The notes: a model not told the origin generated them from the sequence alone. Shown: positions 7,750 to 16,798, numbered from the stretch's first letter. The stretch: DNA of 64,000 nt from Terrabacter sp. Root181 (GCF_001428505.1 NZ_LMHU01000009.1:330298-394297), one strand, 5' to 3'. Translations and numbers: made by a program.

Positions 7750-8679
7750 GTGACCACTTCCGCCGTCCTCGGCTGGCTCCTCGACGGTGACGTCGCCGTG
7801 GCCCACCTCGCGACGCGCGACCTGCTCGGTCACGAGGACGCGAGCCTCCAGGCACGGATCGCCACCGAGGGCATCGGCGCGGCGCTGCTCGCCGCGCGTG
7901 GGCCGGAGGGTCACTGGGGACGCGGCTTCTACCAGCCGAAGTGGACCTCCAGCCACTACACGTTGCTGCAGCTCAGCCAGATCGGACTCCCGGGCGCCCA
8001 CGACGCCGCCCGCGAGACCGTGGCCCTCGTCCTCGGCTCGCACAAGGCTGCCGACGGTGGGGTCAGCCCGTCCCCACCCACGAAGCCGAGCGACGCCTGC
8101 ATCAACGGCATGGCCCTCGGCTACTCGAGCTGGTTAGGAGCGCCGGAGGGCGAGCTGCGCAGCGTCGTCGACTTCCTCCTGCGTGAGGTCGTGGCGGACG
8201 GGGGCTTCAACTGCCGGCACAACCGTCCCGGCGCCGCCGTCACGCACTCGTCGGTGCACACGACGGTGTGCGTCATCGAGGGCATCACCGGCTACCTCGC
8301 GTCGGGCGCCGCCTACCGCGCCGACGAGCTGGACCGGGCACGCCTGTCGGCGGCTGAGTTCCTCCTGCGCCACCGGCTCCTGAGGAGCGAGCGCACGGGG
8401 GAGGTCATCCGGGCGGAGTTCGCCGGGCTGCACTACCCGGCACGGTGGCACTACGACGTCCTGCGGGGACTCGACTCCCTTGCGGGCGCTCGGATCCCGC
8501 GCGACGAGCGCATGGACGAGGCCTTGGCGATCATCCGAGGTCGCCGTCGCCCGGACGGCCGTTGGACGCCCGCCCGCGCCTACCCCGGCCTGACCCACGT
8601 GCCCAACGAGCGGGTGGGCATTCCCAGTCCGTGGGTCACCCTGATCGCCGAGCGGGTGCTCCTCGCGTATCCTGACTGA
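7750..8679 (+). CDS. Alpha/alpha-toroid (squalene-cyclase/prenyltransferase-like) protein of unknown function
   Basis: 309 aa from GTG 7750. Repeated helical pairs with ADGGF/GPEGHWGRGFY/RRPDGRW type turns match the QW-like repeats of the terpenoid cyclase/protein prenyltransferase toroid fold (for example GPEGHWG near residue 55 and GRRRPDGRWTPARAYPG near 270). No DxDD motif of class II cyclases and no signal peptide were seen, so it is more likely a soluble toroid-fold hypothetical protein than a true cyclase. The trp leader begins one base after its stop codon, so the trpS leader region is packed directly against it. Confidence 0.7.
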   Translation: MTTSAVLGWLLDGDVAVAHLATRDLLGHEDASLQARIATEGIGAALLAARGPEGHWGRGFYQPKWTSSHYTLLQLSQIGLPGAHDAARETVALVLGSHKAADGGVSPSPPTKPSDACINGMALGYSSWLGAPEGELRSVVDFLLREVVADGGFNCRHNRPGAAVTHSSVHTTVCVIEGITGYLASGAAYRADELDRARLSAAEFLLRHRLLRSERTGEVIRAEFAGLHYPARWHYDVLRGLDSLAGARIPRDERMDEALAIIRGRRRPDGRWTPARAYPGLTHVPNERVGIPSPWVTLIAERVLLAYPD

Positions 8680-8680
8680 C

Positions 8681-8728
8681 ATGAGTTCGACCGTCGCACC
8701 GACCCGCGCGTGGTGGCTGCCCAGCTGA
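8681..8728 (+). CDS. Trp leader peptide (trpL-like), 15 aa
   Basis: The frame reads MSSTVAPTRAWWLPS and stops at TGA 8726-8728. Two consecutive TGG codons lie at 8711-8716, just before the stop. It is followed 29 nt later by a perfect GC-rich terminator hairpin and then by trpS. This is the classic arrangement for ribosome-mediated attenuation: stalling at Trp codons when charged tRNA-Trp is scarce favours readthrough. A comparable mechanism is established for the auxiliary TrpRS of Streptomyces coelicolor. Confidence 0.8.
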   Translation: MSSTVAPTRAWWLPS

Positions 8729-8778
8729 GGCGGCCCTTCGAACCAACCCGAGATCAGGAGCCGCCCACGGGCGGCTCC
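8729..8778 (+). promoter_or_regulatory. Transcription attenuator of trpS
   Basis: Terminator: GGAGCCGCCC (8757-8766) and GGGCGGCTCC (8769-8778) form a perfect inverted repeat with the tip AC. Antiterminator candidate: GGCGGC at 8729-8734 (right at the leader stop codon) can pair with GCCGCC at 8760-8765, which would dissolve the terminator stem. The alternative pairing is seen by eye and has not been energy-minimised. Confidence 0.75.
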
Positions 8779-8841
8779 TCGCATGTCCAGGACGTGCGGC
8801 GAGGTCTCTCCCGTGGGCACCGACCACGACCAGGAGAGACC

Positions 8842-9996
8842 ATGACCACCAGCTTGACCACCAGCACGACCACCCTTCCCACGACGCTCGCAGCGGCCGA
8901 CCCCGACGAGAACGCGACGTATGCCGCGGCGCTGGATCGCAGCGCCGTCCTCGACGCGCTCATCGACGAGCGCGCCTCGGGTTCCGATGTTGACGACACC
9001 GGGGACGGCGCCCGCTTCCGGATGCTCACCGGCGACCGACCCACCGGCCCGCTCCACATCGGCCACTACCTCGCGAGCCTCCGCAACCGGGTCCGACTGC
9101 AGGACAAGGGGGTCGAGACCTTCGTCGTCATCGCCGACTACCAGGTCATCACCGACCGCGACTCGGTCGGTGAGATGGGCGCCAACGTGCAGGGCCTCGT
9201 GCTCGACTACCTCGCCGCCGGCCTCGACCCGGCACGGACGACGATCTTCACGCACAGCGCGGTGCCGGCGCTCAACCAGCTCATGCTGCCGTTCCTGTCG
9301 CTCGTCACCGACGCCGAGCTGCGCCGCAACCCGACGGTCAAGGACGAGCTCGCGCTGTCCGACGGTCGGCCGCTGTCGGGCCTGCTGCTCACCTACCCGG
9401 TGCACCAGGCCGCCGACATCCTCTTCTGCCACAGCCGGATCGTGCCGGTCGGGCGCGACCAGCTGCCGCACCTCGAGCAGACCCGCGCCATCGCGCGCCG
9501 CTTCAACCAGAGGTATGCCGCGGGGCACAGCGTGTTCGCCGAGCCTGAGGCCCTGCTCAGCGAGGTCCCGCTGCTCCTCGGCACGGACGGCACGAAGATG
9601 AGCAAGAGCAAGGGCAACGTCATCAACCTGCGCGACACCGCCGACGAGACGGCGGCCCAGATCCGCGCGGCACGGACCGACTCGGACCGACGGATCACGT
9701 TCGACCCCAAGGGCCGTCCGGCCGTCGCCAACCTGTTGACGATCGCCGGCCTCTTCCTCGGTGCGGCACCGGAGTCGGTGGCCGAGCGCGTCCGCGACGG
9801 CGGCGCCCAGGCCCTGAAGCGCGTCGTCACGGACGCGGTCAACGAGGCCCTCGCCGGGCACCGGGCACGGCGGGCCGACCTGGCCCGCGACCCGGCATAC
9901 CTCACGTCGGTGCTCCACGAGGGGAACGCGCGGGCCAACGAGGTGGCCGAGCGGACGCTGGCGACGGTGCGGGCGGTGATGGGGATGAGCTACTGA
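8842..9996 (+). CDS. trpS: Tryptophanyl-tRNA synthetase
   Basis: 384 aa from ATG 8842 with a CAGGAGAGA ribosome-binding site. It is a class I aminoacyl-tRNA synthetase that charges tRNA-Trp in the cytoplasm. The HIGH signature is HIGHY at 72-76 and KMSKS is at 252-256; TGDRPTGPLHIGHY and FLSLVTDAELRRNPTVKDE are TrpRS-type. About 55 extra N-terminal residues rich in Thr/Ser precede the fold. Control by a Trp leader attenuator suggests an inducible enzyme, as for the auxiliary indolmycin-resistant TrpRS1 of Streptomyces; whether this genome has a second trpS cannot be seen here. Confidence 0.95.
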   Translation: MTTSLTTSTTTLPTTLAAADPDENATYAAALDRSAVLDALIDERASGSDVDDTGDGARFRMLTGDRPTGPLHIGHYLASLRNRVRLQDKGVETFVVIADYQVITDRDSVGEMGANVQGLVLDYLAAGLDPARTTIFTHSAVPALNQLMLPFLSLVTDAELRRNPTVKDELALSDGRPLSGLLLTYPVHQAADILFCHSRIVPVGRDQLPHLEQTRAIARRFNQRYAAGHSVFAEPEALLSEVPLLLGTDGTKMSKSKGNVINLRDTADETAAQIRAARTDSDRRITFDPKGRPAVANLLTIAGLFLGAAPESVAERVRDGGAQALKRVVTDAVNEALAGHRARRADLARDPAYLTSVLHEGNARANEVAERTLATVRAVMGMSY

Positions 9997-10034
9997 CACA
10001 GCCCGCGCGCGGCGGCCCGGGCCTAACCTGAACC

Positions 10035-10640
10035 ATGGCGGCGGACGACACGGCAGACGGCACCAGCGACGACACCAGCGACGACACCACAGCCGACACC
10101 ACAGACGACAACGCAGGCAGCCTCGCTGAGGCGACCCCCGAGCAGCAGCTGGCCGCGATCGCTGGGGTGGGTGCCGCACTGGACGGCGCCGGCGTCGACC
10201 ACTGGCTCTTCGGGGGCTGGGGCGTCGACTTCTGGGTCGGTCGGGTCACGCGTCCGCACCACGACGTCGACCTCGCCGTCCGCCGGGACGACCGCCCTGC
10301 GATGCACCGCGCCCTCCTCCAGGAACGCTGGCAGCACACGCCGTTCGAGGACGAGGTCGTCGGGACGCGCTACCGGCGCGGCAGAGTGCTTCTCGAGCTG
10401 ACATTCGTCCTCGACGACGGCGGACGGGTCCTGATCCCGTTCGAGCCGGAGGCCGCGGTGTGGTCCGAGCAGGCGTTGGGTGACGCCCGGAGGACTCTCG
10501 ACGGGGTCACGGCACGAGTGCCCGCGCTCGAGATCATGCTTCGCGACAAGAGCCACCCGCGCACGGACGATGCGGACGACGCCGCGAAGGACCGGGCGGA
10601 CTACGAGGCGCTCTCGCGGGTCGACGGAGGCACGACCTGA
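10035..10640 (+). CDS. Nucleotidyltransferase-domain protein, aminoglycoside 2''-adenylyltransferase-like
   Basis: 201 aa. After a repetitive acidic N-terminus (TSDDTSDDTTADTTDDN), VDHWLFGGWGVDFWVGRVTRPHHDVDLAVRRDD carries the pol-beta-type nucleotidyltransferase signature: GG(W) followed by D-x-D (DVDLA) for metal binding. The fold and WLFGGWGVD match the ANT(2'')-Ia/LinB-like family. Substrate is unknown and chromosomal homologues are mostly uncharacterised, so a resistance function should not be assumed. Its last 40 bp overlap the convergent plsC. Confidence 0.8.
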   Translation: MAADDTADGTSDDTSDDTTADTTDDNAGSLAEATPEQQLAAIAGVGAALDGAGVDHWLFGGWGVDFWVGRVTRPHHDVDLAVRRDDRPAMHRALLQERWQHTPFEDEVVGTRYRRGRVLLELTFVLDDGGRVLIPFEPEAAVWSEQALGDARRTLDGVTARVPALEIMLRDKSHPRTDDADDAAKDRADYEALSRVDGGTT

Positions 10641-11467
10641 GAGCGACCGGTCGCCACCCGCCGACGTCGGGGGCGGCCGACGGGGGCGACCTTGCGAGAG
10701 CGTCGGATTCGCGCCTCTGCTGCCAGGTCTGCCTGGCGCATCCCCTCCTCGTCGAGGCGTATCCCCTCCTCGGGACCGGGCGCGCTGCCTCCGCGTGAGG
10801 CAGGGAGCCACCAGCGGTCGGCGTCGTCCCGGGGCTGCTCGGGATAGGCGTCCATCGCGTCGGCGAGCAGCGCGTCCAGGCGCGACCGGAGCTGCTCTGA
10901 GACGGCATACGGGTCGGCGTCGGGAGCGGGCACCAACGGCTCCCCGACGCGGATCGTGACGGGCGTCCCGCGGCGGAGGCTGAGGCGGCCGCCGACGGTG
11001 TGGATCCGCTGGCTGCCCCAGACGGCGACCGGGACGAGCGGCACCTGGCACCACGTCGCGACGGCGGCCGCGCCGGGGCGCAACGGCCGCAGCTCCCACG
11101 AGTGGGAGATCGTCGCCTCGGGGAAGAGCCCGACCACCTCACCCTGGCTGGCCTTGGCGACGGCGTGGCGCAGCGCCATCTCGCCGTGTGCGCGGTCGAC
11201 GGCCATGTGGCCCATCGCCCGCATCGCGGCGCCGACGAGGGGCGGGAGGAAGATGCCCTGCTTGGCGAGGAACCGGACGAACCGGCCCCGCCTGCGACCG
11301 ACGAGGCCGACGAAGAGGAAGTCGAGGAAGCCGACGTGGTTGCCGGCGAGCACGGCACCGCCGTCTCGCGGCAGGTGCTCGGCCCCGCGCACGTCGAGGC
11401 GCAGCCCGAGCACCCGGAACAGGCCGAGAGCAGCACGGATGACGAGGCGATAGGTCCGGTCGGTCAC
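10601..11467 (-). CDS. plsC: 1-acyl-sn-glycerol-3-phosphate acyltransferase (PlsC family)
   Basis: 288 aa. The acyltransferase block I HX4D is NHVGFLD (His44, Asp49), block III is FPEATIS at 115-121, and block IV is VPLVPVAVWGS. The N-terminal hydrophobic helix would dock on the membrane. The C-terminal ~70 residues are Arg/Lys-rich and lie outside the fold. It transfers an acyl chain to lysophosphatidate or a related acceptor in phospholipid synthesis. It is convergent with the nucleotidyltransferase and divergent from the gene at 11650 (182-bp intergenic). Confidence 0.88.
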   Translation of the reverse strand: MTDRTYRLVIRAALGLFRVLGLRLDVRGAEHLPRDGGAVLAGNHVGFLDFLFVGLVGRRRGRFVRFLAKQGIFLPPLVGAAMRAMGHMAVDRAHGEMALRHAVAKASQGEVVGLFPEATISHSWELRPLRPGAAAVATWCQVPLVPVAVWGSQRIHTVGGRLSLRRGTPVTIRVGEPLVPAPDADPYAVSEQLRSRLDALLADAMDAYPEQPRDDADRWWLPASRGGSAPGPEEGIRLDEEGMRQADLAAEARIRRSRKVAPVGRPRRRRVATGRSQVVPPSTRESAS

Positions 11468-11649
11468 ACCTCATCTTCGTCACCTGACCTCCACCCGGAC
11501 GGGGAGCGACACGTGGGCGCCCCCAGCGGTATCAGGCGTTCCGGGTCGCACGTCTGTCTGGTGCGAGGCGGTCCACCCTCCTCGCCGCTCGCCCCGGAGG
11601 ACCCCGGCGGGCTCAGAACGACCCGGGTGGACCCGTCAGGAGGGCGGTC

Positions 11650-12714
11650 ATGGCACAGGCTTCGGTGGGACTGACCGTGGCGCCGGTGGTGCGTGACACC
11701 GCCTCGTGGCGCACGGTGGTGCACTGGGCACAGGACCACGTGACGGGGCGTGACCGGGAGCTCGCCCGCCTGGACTGGCAGATCGAGAGCGTCCGCGCAC
11801 GCCTGTCGGGCCAACCGTCGCGGTCCACGGAGGCCTGGGAGGGCAGGGGCGACGGGAAGGACCATCCGGACCCCATGGACGACGTCCTCCGCCTCCTCGA
11901 CAAGGCCAGGGCCGCGTGCGAGGAGCACGACGCCGGCAAGGGCTGGGCGCTGGTCAGCCGGGCCGAGGAGCTCGAGGTCTCCTTCCTCGGACGCCACCAG
12001 CTCGACGCCGCCCGGCACAGCCTTCGCTGCGAGATCGCCCTCGACGACGAGGCCGGGTGGTGGCGCGAGGCGGCCCTCGACCTGCTCCGTCGGATGTCGC
12101 CGGGCGCCATCGCGGTGAGCCGCTCGACCGACCCGAGGGATCCGGCCGACCCAGCCGACCCAGCCGACCCTGCCGACCCGGCCTCCGACGGCGACCCCGT
12201 CCCCACCCGCAGGGCGACGGCATCGGACCTGCGCGCCGACCGCGAGTACCTGCGCGAGGCCCGACGCATCCGCAACGACCTCAACAGCAGTCGGTATGCC
12301 GCGATGGAGGCCAACACGGCCCAGCGGATCTGGCTCTCGCTCATCCTCGTCGGGTTGCTCGCCGTCGCCGGCTGGCTCATCTGGGCCCATCTGGGCACCC
12401 GGTCGCACGCCCTCGACACGCCCTGGCTCGCCTCCTCGGCGGCCGTGGCCGGGACCATCGGCGCGGTGACGAGCGCGTTGCAGCGCCTCTGCGCACATCC
12501 GCGGGCCCAGCCACCGGCTCACCTCGGGTCGTTGACGACCGCCATCGTGCACGCGCTCATCGGGTCGGTGGCGGCCTTGACCTTCTACTTCGCCACGGCC
12601 GGCGGCATCATCACCGTCCCCGGCCCGCACGCCGACCTGCTCATCGTGCTCGGCGCCTTCGGGTCCGGCTTCGCCGAGCGGCTCGTCGTCTACGTGCCAC
12701 GGAACAAGTCCTGA
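11650..12714 (+). CDS. Membrane protein of unknown function with helical cytoplasmic region
   Basis: 354 aa. The first ~210 residues are charged and helical, interrupted by a DPADPADPADPADP tract encoded by 9-bp repeats. Four TM helices follow: IWLSLILVGLLAVAGWLIWA, WLASSAAVAGTIGAVTSAL, AIVHALIGSVAALTFYFATA and ADLLIVLGAFGSGFAERLVV. The ending GSGFAERLVV resembles a motif (GFSERF-type) common in uncharacterised bacterial membrane proteins. GTATCAGGCG at 11529-11538 resembles the motif found upstream of the two conflict modules at 17 and 24 kb, so co-regulation is possible but weakly supported. Confidence 0.7.
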   Translation: MAQASVGLTVAPVVRDTASWRTVVHWAQDHVTGRDRELARLDWQIESVRARLSGQPSRSTEAWEGRGDGKDHPDPMDDVLRLLDKARAACEEHDAGKGWALVSRAEELEVSFLGRHQLDAARHSLRCEIALDDEAGWWREAALDLLRRMSPGAIAVSRSTDPRDPADPADPADPADPASDGDPVPTRRATASDLRADREYLREARRIRNDLNSSRYAAMEANTAQRIWLSLILVGLLAVAGWLIWAHLGTRSHALDTPWLASSAAVAGTIGAVTSALQRLCAHPRAQPPAHLGSLTTAIVHALIGSVAALTFYFATAGGIITVPGPHADLLIVLGAFGSGFAERLVVYVPRNKS

Positions 12715-12770
12715 GCGGGTGCAGCCCCGGCAGGGCGCCGGGACCGCACCCGACCTGTGTGTGGCTTCGT

Positions 12771-12842
12771 GTGTGACGACGCGGCCCACTCGACGCCGGG
12801 GTGGGTGCGGCGAGTGTGACGACGCGGCCACTCGACGCCGGT
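12771..12842. repeat. Two-copy 43-bp direct repeat with CACTCGACG core
   Basis: GTGTGACGACGCGGCC starts at 12771 and again at 12814; each copy continues into CACTCGACGCCGG. The CACTCGACG core is the reverse complement of the CGTCGAGTG core in the array at 331-488. The repeat lies between two convergent genes. Confidence 0.7.
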
Positions 12843-12861
12843 TGGGCATGGCGGTGCGCGG

Positions 12862-14523
12862 TCAGGCGGAGCCGTGGGTCTCCTCGCGGATCGTGTCGGC
12901 GACGATCTGCTCGTCGCTCGGGGTCGACCGGCGCAGCGTCGTCGGCAGCGGGTTGTCGGCGGTCTGGCGCAGCCCGCGCACCCCGTCGTCGATGACGAAC
13001 TCGGCCCGCGTGAACGCCTCGGCACCGGGCGTCGTCACCACCGGGACGCACCGGAACCGCGCGGTGAGCTCGGTCGGCGTGACCGTCGTCGAGACGTAGC
13101 CGCGCAGGTTGGTCCAGAAGCGCAGGTTCGGGTTCCACGCGGCCCACGGGTGCTGGCCGGTCGGGCTGTCGTAGCCGTTGCCGCCCGACGTGATCCAGCT
13201 GGTGATGAGCTCCGAGCCGACCGGATCCGTGGGGTTCGCGTAGTCGAGGTAGAGGTCCGAGGCCCAGTGGGCGTGGACGTCGCCGGTCAGCACGACGGGG
13301 TTGCGCACGCCCGCGTCGACCCAGCCCTGGGTGACGCGTCGCCGGGACGCGCGGTAGCCGTCCCAGGCGTCCATCGACACGGTCGTGGCAGCGGTCGGGT
13401 TGTTGTCGCGCTGGCCGAAGAACACCTGCTGGCCGAGCAGGTCCCACCGAGCCTCCGACTGGCGGAACCCGTCGAGCAGCCACTGCTCCTGCGCCATCCC
13501 GGGCAGCGATCGCGTCGGGTCGTCGGCGGCGGGGCAGTCCTTGTAGCCGTCGCCGCAGGCCTGGTCGGAGCGGTACTGGCGCGTGTCGAGCATGTGGAAG
13601 CTCGCGAGCCGGCCCCACCGGACGCGACGGTAGAGGTCGAGGTTCAGGCCGTCCGGCACGGACGAGCGCCGGAGCGGCATGTTCTCGTAGTACGCGCGGT
13701 AGGCGGCGGCCCGGCGCTGGAGGAAGGTCGGCGTCTCGGCGACCTTCTCGGGGATGTCGCCCGCGTAGTTGTTGTCGACCTCGTGGTCGTCCCAGACGGC
13801 GACCCACGGCGCGGCGGCGTGCGCGGCCTGCAGGTCGACGTCGGTCTTGTACTGCGCGTAGCGCTGGCGGTAGCCGGCGAGCGTCGTCGTCTCGGGGCCG
13901 GCGTGGTTGCGGCCGATGCCGTTGCCGCCACCCTCGTACTGGTAGTCGCCGAGGTGCAGGATCACGTCGGGCCGCTCTTCCGCGAGTCGTCCGTAGGCCG
14001 TGAACCAGCCGGCGGGGAGGTTGGAGCACGACACGAACGCCATGGCGAGCGCCGACGGCGTCTCCCAGGCGTTCGGCGACGTGACCGCGCGACCGGGCTC
14101 GGAGAGGTGCCTGCCGAGACGGAAGCGGTAGAAGTACTCGCGTCCGGGCTGCAGGCCATGCACCTCGACGTGCACCGAGTGGGCCCAACCGGGTTGTGCC
14201 TCAACGGATCCCGCCTTGACGACGTCGGCGAAGCGCTCGTCCGACGCGACCTGCCAGTTCAGCTGGTAGGTGGCGGACGGCATACCGCCCAGCCCGTCGG
14301 CGGCGAGCGGCTCGAGGGCGAGGCGGGTCCAGATGACGAAGCCGTCGGGCTCGGGGTCGCCGCTCGCGACGCCGAGGGTGAAGGGGTTGGCGGCGGGGAC
14401 GACGGCGGCCGCGCTCGGGCGGCTGTCGACGACGACGCCCGCTCCGGCGAGGGCGACGGTCCCGGTTGCGAGGCCACCGCGGAGCAGGGTTCGGCGAGAG
14501 GGGAGCTGGTGAGTCGTGTCCAT
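12862..14523 (-). CDS. phoD: Secreted alkaline phosphatase D (PhoD)
   Basis: 553 aa from ATG 14523; GTG 14532 (VDDMDTT..) is an alternative with a better-spaced GGAG. A Tat signal is clear: SRRTLLRGG with the twin Arg at 10-11, then GTVALAGAGVVV and an ..AAAVVPAA processing region. The N-terminal PhoD domain (NPFTLGVASGDPEPDGFVIWTRL) precedes the metallophosphatase core with the metal ligand blocks HLGDYQYEGG, WDDHEVDNNYAGD and LTGDVHAHW. The enzyme hydrolyses phosphate mono/diesters outside the cell. It is divergent from acs. Confidence 0.93.
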   Translation of the reverse strand: MDTTHQLPSRRTLLRGGLATGTVALAGAGVVVDSRPSAAAVVPAANPFTLGVASGDPEPDGFVIWTRLALEPLAADGLGGMPSATYQLNWQVASDERFADVVKAGSVEAQPGWAHSVHVEVHGLQPGREYFYRFRLGRHLSEPGRAVTSPNAWETPSALAMAFVSCSNLPAGWFTAYGRLAEERPDVILHLGDYQYEGGGNGIGRNHAGPETTTLAGYRQRYAQYKTDVDLQAAHAAAPWVAVWDDHEVDNNYAGDIPEKVAETPTFLQRRAAAYRAYYENMPLRRSSVPDGLNLDLYRRVRWGRLASFHMLDTRQYRSDQACGDGYKDCPAADDPTRSLPGMAQEQWLLDGFRQSEARWDLLGQQVFFGQRDNNPTAATTVSMDAWDGYRASRRRVTQGWVDAGVRNPVVLTGDVHAHWASDLYLDYANPTDPVGSELITSWITSGGNGYDSPTGQHPWAAWNPNLRFWTNLRGYVSTTVTPTELTARFRCVPVVTTPGAEAFTRAEFVIDDGVRGLRQTADNPLPTTLRRSTPSDEQIVADTIREETHGSA

Positions 14524-14713
14524 GTCGTCCACATTCGTCACTCCGCAGCCGGCCCGGCCCACCAATCGGAGAACCTCAGGTGAAGCGTTGGGGTGAGATG
14601 GCATATGCCGTCCGCTCGCGTCGGGTGCCCACGGGTTCCGACCGCTCGTCCTCGGAGCGGGACCGCTCGGCGGGCTACTCGCCGGTAGCGATGAGACCCG
14701 CCTCACTCGCCCC

Positions 14714-14752
14714 TTGATGCGCGAACTAGCCTGCGTTTGAGTTGTGCATCAA
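14714..14752. promoter_or_regulatory. Inverted repeat in the phoD-acs intergenic region
   Basis: TTGATGC (14714-14720) and GCATCAA (14746-14752) form a 7-bp inverted repeat separated by 25 bp, 70 bp upstream of the acs start. It could be an operator or part of a promoter. A nearby palindrome GGCATATGCC is at 14600-14609. Nothing else was found in the ~300-bp gap. Confidence 0.3.
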
Positions 14753-14821
14753 CCACGACGCCCCGCCGACACGTGCGCGGGCGGCGCGACCGCACCATCG
14801 TCGATGCGAAAGGGTGACACC

Positions 14822-16798
14822 GTGAGCGAAGAGCCGCTCGAGAACCTCGTCCATGAGGGACTGACCTTCCCACCGCCGCCCGAGTTCGCCGCGCAGGCGA
14901 ACGGCACGGCCGACCTCTACGACCAGGCGGCCGACGACCACGACGGCTTCTGGGCCGAGCAGGCGCGCACCTACCTGACGTGGAGCACGCCGTTCACGCA
15001 GTCGCTCGACTGGAGCAACCCACCTTTCGCGAAGTGGTTCGCCGACGGCGAGCTCAACGCGTGCGTCAACGCCGTCGACCGCCACGTCGAGGCCGGCCGC
15101 GGCGACAAGGTCGCGATCCACTTCGTCGGTGAGCCCGCGGGCGACACCCGCGACATCACCTACGGCGACCTGTACGCCGAGGTGCAGCGCGCGGCCAACG
15201 CCCTCGCCGACCTCGGTGTCGGCAAGGGCGACACGGTCGCGATCTACCTGCCGATGATCCCCGAGGCCGCGGTCGCGATGCTCGCCTGCGCCCGCCTCGG
15301 CGCGCCGCACTCGGTCGTCTTCGGCGGCTTCTCCGCCGAGGCGCTCCACTCGCGCATCGACGACGCCAAGGCCAAGGTCGTCATCACGTCCGACGGTGGC
15401 TACCGCCGTGGCGCGCCATCGGCCCTCAAGCCGGCCGTCGACGCCGCCCTCGACCACGGCGACACGTCGGTCGAGCACGTGCTCGTGGTCAGGCGCACCG
15501 GCCAGGACATCGCGTGGAACGACCGCGACGTCTGGTGGCACGAGGCTCTCGAGAAGGCCGCCCCGACGCACGAGGCACAGCCCTTCGAGGCCGAGCACCC
15601 GCTCTTCATCCTCTACACCTCGGGCACGACCGGGAAGCCGAAGGGCATCTTCCACACGACCGGCGGCTACCTGACCCAGGCGGCCTACACCAACGCCGTC
15701 GTCCACGACGTCCACCGCGACACCGACGTCTACTGGTGCACCGCCGACATCGGCTGGGTCACCGGCCACTCCTACATCGTCTACGGGCCGCTCACCAACG
15801 GCGTCACGCAGGTGATGTACGAAGGCACGCCCGACACCCCGCACCAGGGTCGCTGGTGGGAGATCGTGCAGGACTACAAGGTGACGATCCTCTACACCGC
15901 CCCGACCGCGGTGCGCACCTTCATGAAGTGGGGCGCCGACATCCCGGCGAAGTTCGACATGAGCTCGCTGCGCCTGCTCGGCTCGGTCGGCGAGCCGATC
16001 AACCCCGAGGCGTGGCTCTGGTACCACAAGCACATCGGCGGCGGCCGCGCCCCGGTCGTCGACACGTGGTGGCAGACCGAGACGGGCGCGATCATGATCA
16101 GCCCGCTGCCCGGCGTCACGACGCTCGAGCCCGGATCGGCTCAGAAGCCGATCCCCGGCATCAGCGCCGAGATCCTCGACGACGAGGGCAAGCCCTTCAC
16201 CACCGCGGAGCAGGTCGGCTACCTCGTGCTGACGAAGCCGTGGCCGTCGATGCTGCGCGGCATCTGGGGCGACCCGGAGCGCTACAAGGAGACCTACTGG
16301 TCGCGGTTCGGCGAGAAGTACTACTTCGCCGGCGACGGCGCGAAGTACGACGCCGACGGCAACATCTGGCTGCTCGGCCGCGTCGACGACGTCATGAACG
16401 TCTCGGGCCACCGCCTGTCGACGGCCGAGATCGAGTCGGCGCTCGTGTCGCACCCGAAGGTCGCCGAGGCCGCGGTCGTCGGCGCCAACGACGAGACGAC
16501 CGGCCAGGCCGTGTGCGCGTTCGTCATCCTGCGCCAGGAGTTCGTCGAGGAGGCCGACGAGGTCGGTGAGGGCAAGGACCTCGTCCAGGAGCTGCGCAAC
16601 CACGTGGCCAAGGAGATCGGGCCGATCGCGAAGCCGCGCTCGATCATGATCGTCAGCGAGCTGCCCAAGACCCGCTCCGGCAAGATCATGCGCCGCCTGC
16701 TGCGCGACGTGGCCGAGGGCCGCGAGGTCGGCGACGTGACGACCCTCGCCGACAGCTCGGTCATGGACCTCATCAAGACGGGCATGACGAAGGGCTGA
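14822..16798 (+). CDS. acs: Acetyl-CoA synthetase
   Basis: 658 aa from GTG 14822, preceded by AAAGGG; the upstream in-frame ATG at 14744 lacks a ribosome-binding site. The ANL-family adenylate-forming enzyme makes acetyl-CoA from acetate, ATP and CoA. The P-loop-like motif YTSGTTGKPKG is at 265-275, and YWCTADIGWVTGHSYI, DTWWQTETGAIM and the hinge GRVDDVMNVSGHRLS follow. The C-terminal PKTRSGKIMRR has the catalytic Lys621, the known site of inhibitory acetylation in this family. Length is typical. Confidence 0.97.
   Translation: MSEEPLENLVHEGLTFPPPPEFAAQANGTADLYDQAADDHDGFWAEQARTYLTWSTPFTQSLDWSNPPFAKWFADGELNACVNAVDRHVEAGRGDKVAIHFVGEPAGDTRDITYGDLYAEVQRAANALADLGVGKGDTVAIYLPMIPEAAVAMLACARLGAPHSVVFGGFSAEALHSRIDDAKAKVVITSDGGYRRGAPSALKPAVDAALDHGDTSVEHVLVVRRTGQDIAWNDRDVWWHEALEKAAPTHEAQPFEAEHPLFILYTSGTTGKPKGIFHTTGGYLTQAAYTNAVVHDVHRDTDVYWCTADIGWVTGHSYIVYGPLTNGVTQVMYEGTPDTPHQGRWWEIVQDYKVTILYTAPTAVRTFMKWGADIPAKFDMSSLRLLGSVGEPINPEAWLWYHKHIGGGRAPVVDTWWQTETGAIMISPLPGVTTLEPGSAQKPIPGISAEILDDEGKPFTTAEQVGYLVLTKPWPSMLRGIWGDPERYKETYWSRFGEKYYFAGDGAKYDADGNIWLLGRVDDVMNVSGHRLSTAEIESALVSHPKVAEAAVVGANDETTGQAVCAFVILRQEFVEEADEVGEGKDLVQELRNHVAKEIGPIAKPRSIMIVSELPKTRSGKIMRRLLRDVAEGREVGDVTTLADSSVMDLIKTGMTKG

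Noticed and set aside
8842-8906. Thr/Ser-rich trpS N-terminus taken as a possible signal peptide
   Set aside because: It has no hydrophobic core; it is more likely a disordered extension of a cytosolic enzyme.
10035-10640. Acquired aminoglycoside-resistance gene
   Set aside because: GC and codon use match the neighbours and no mobile element is nearby; only the nucleotidyltransferase fold is supported.
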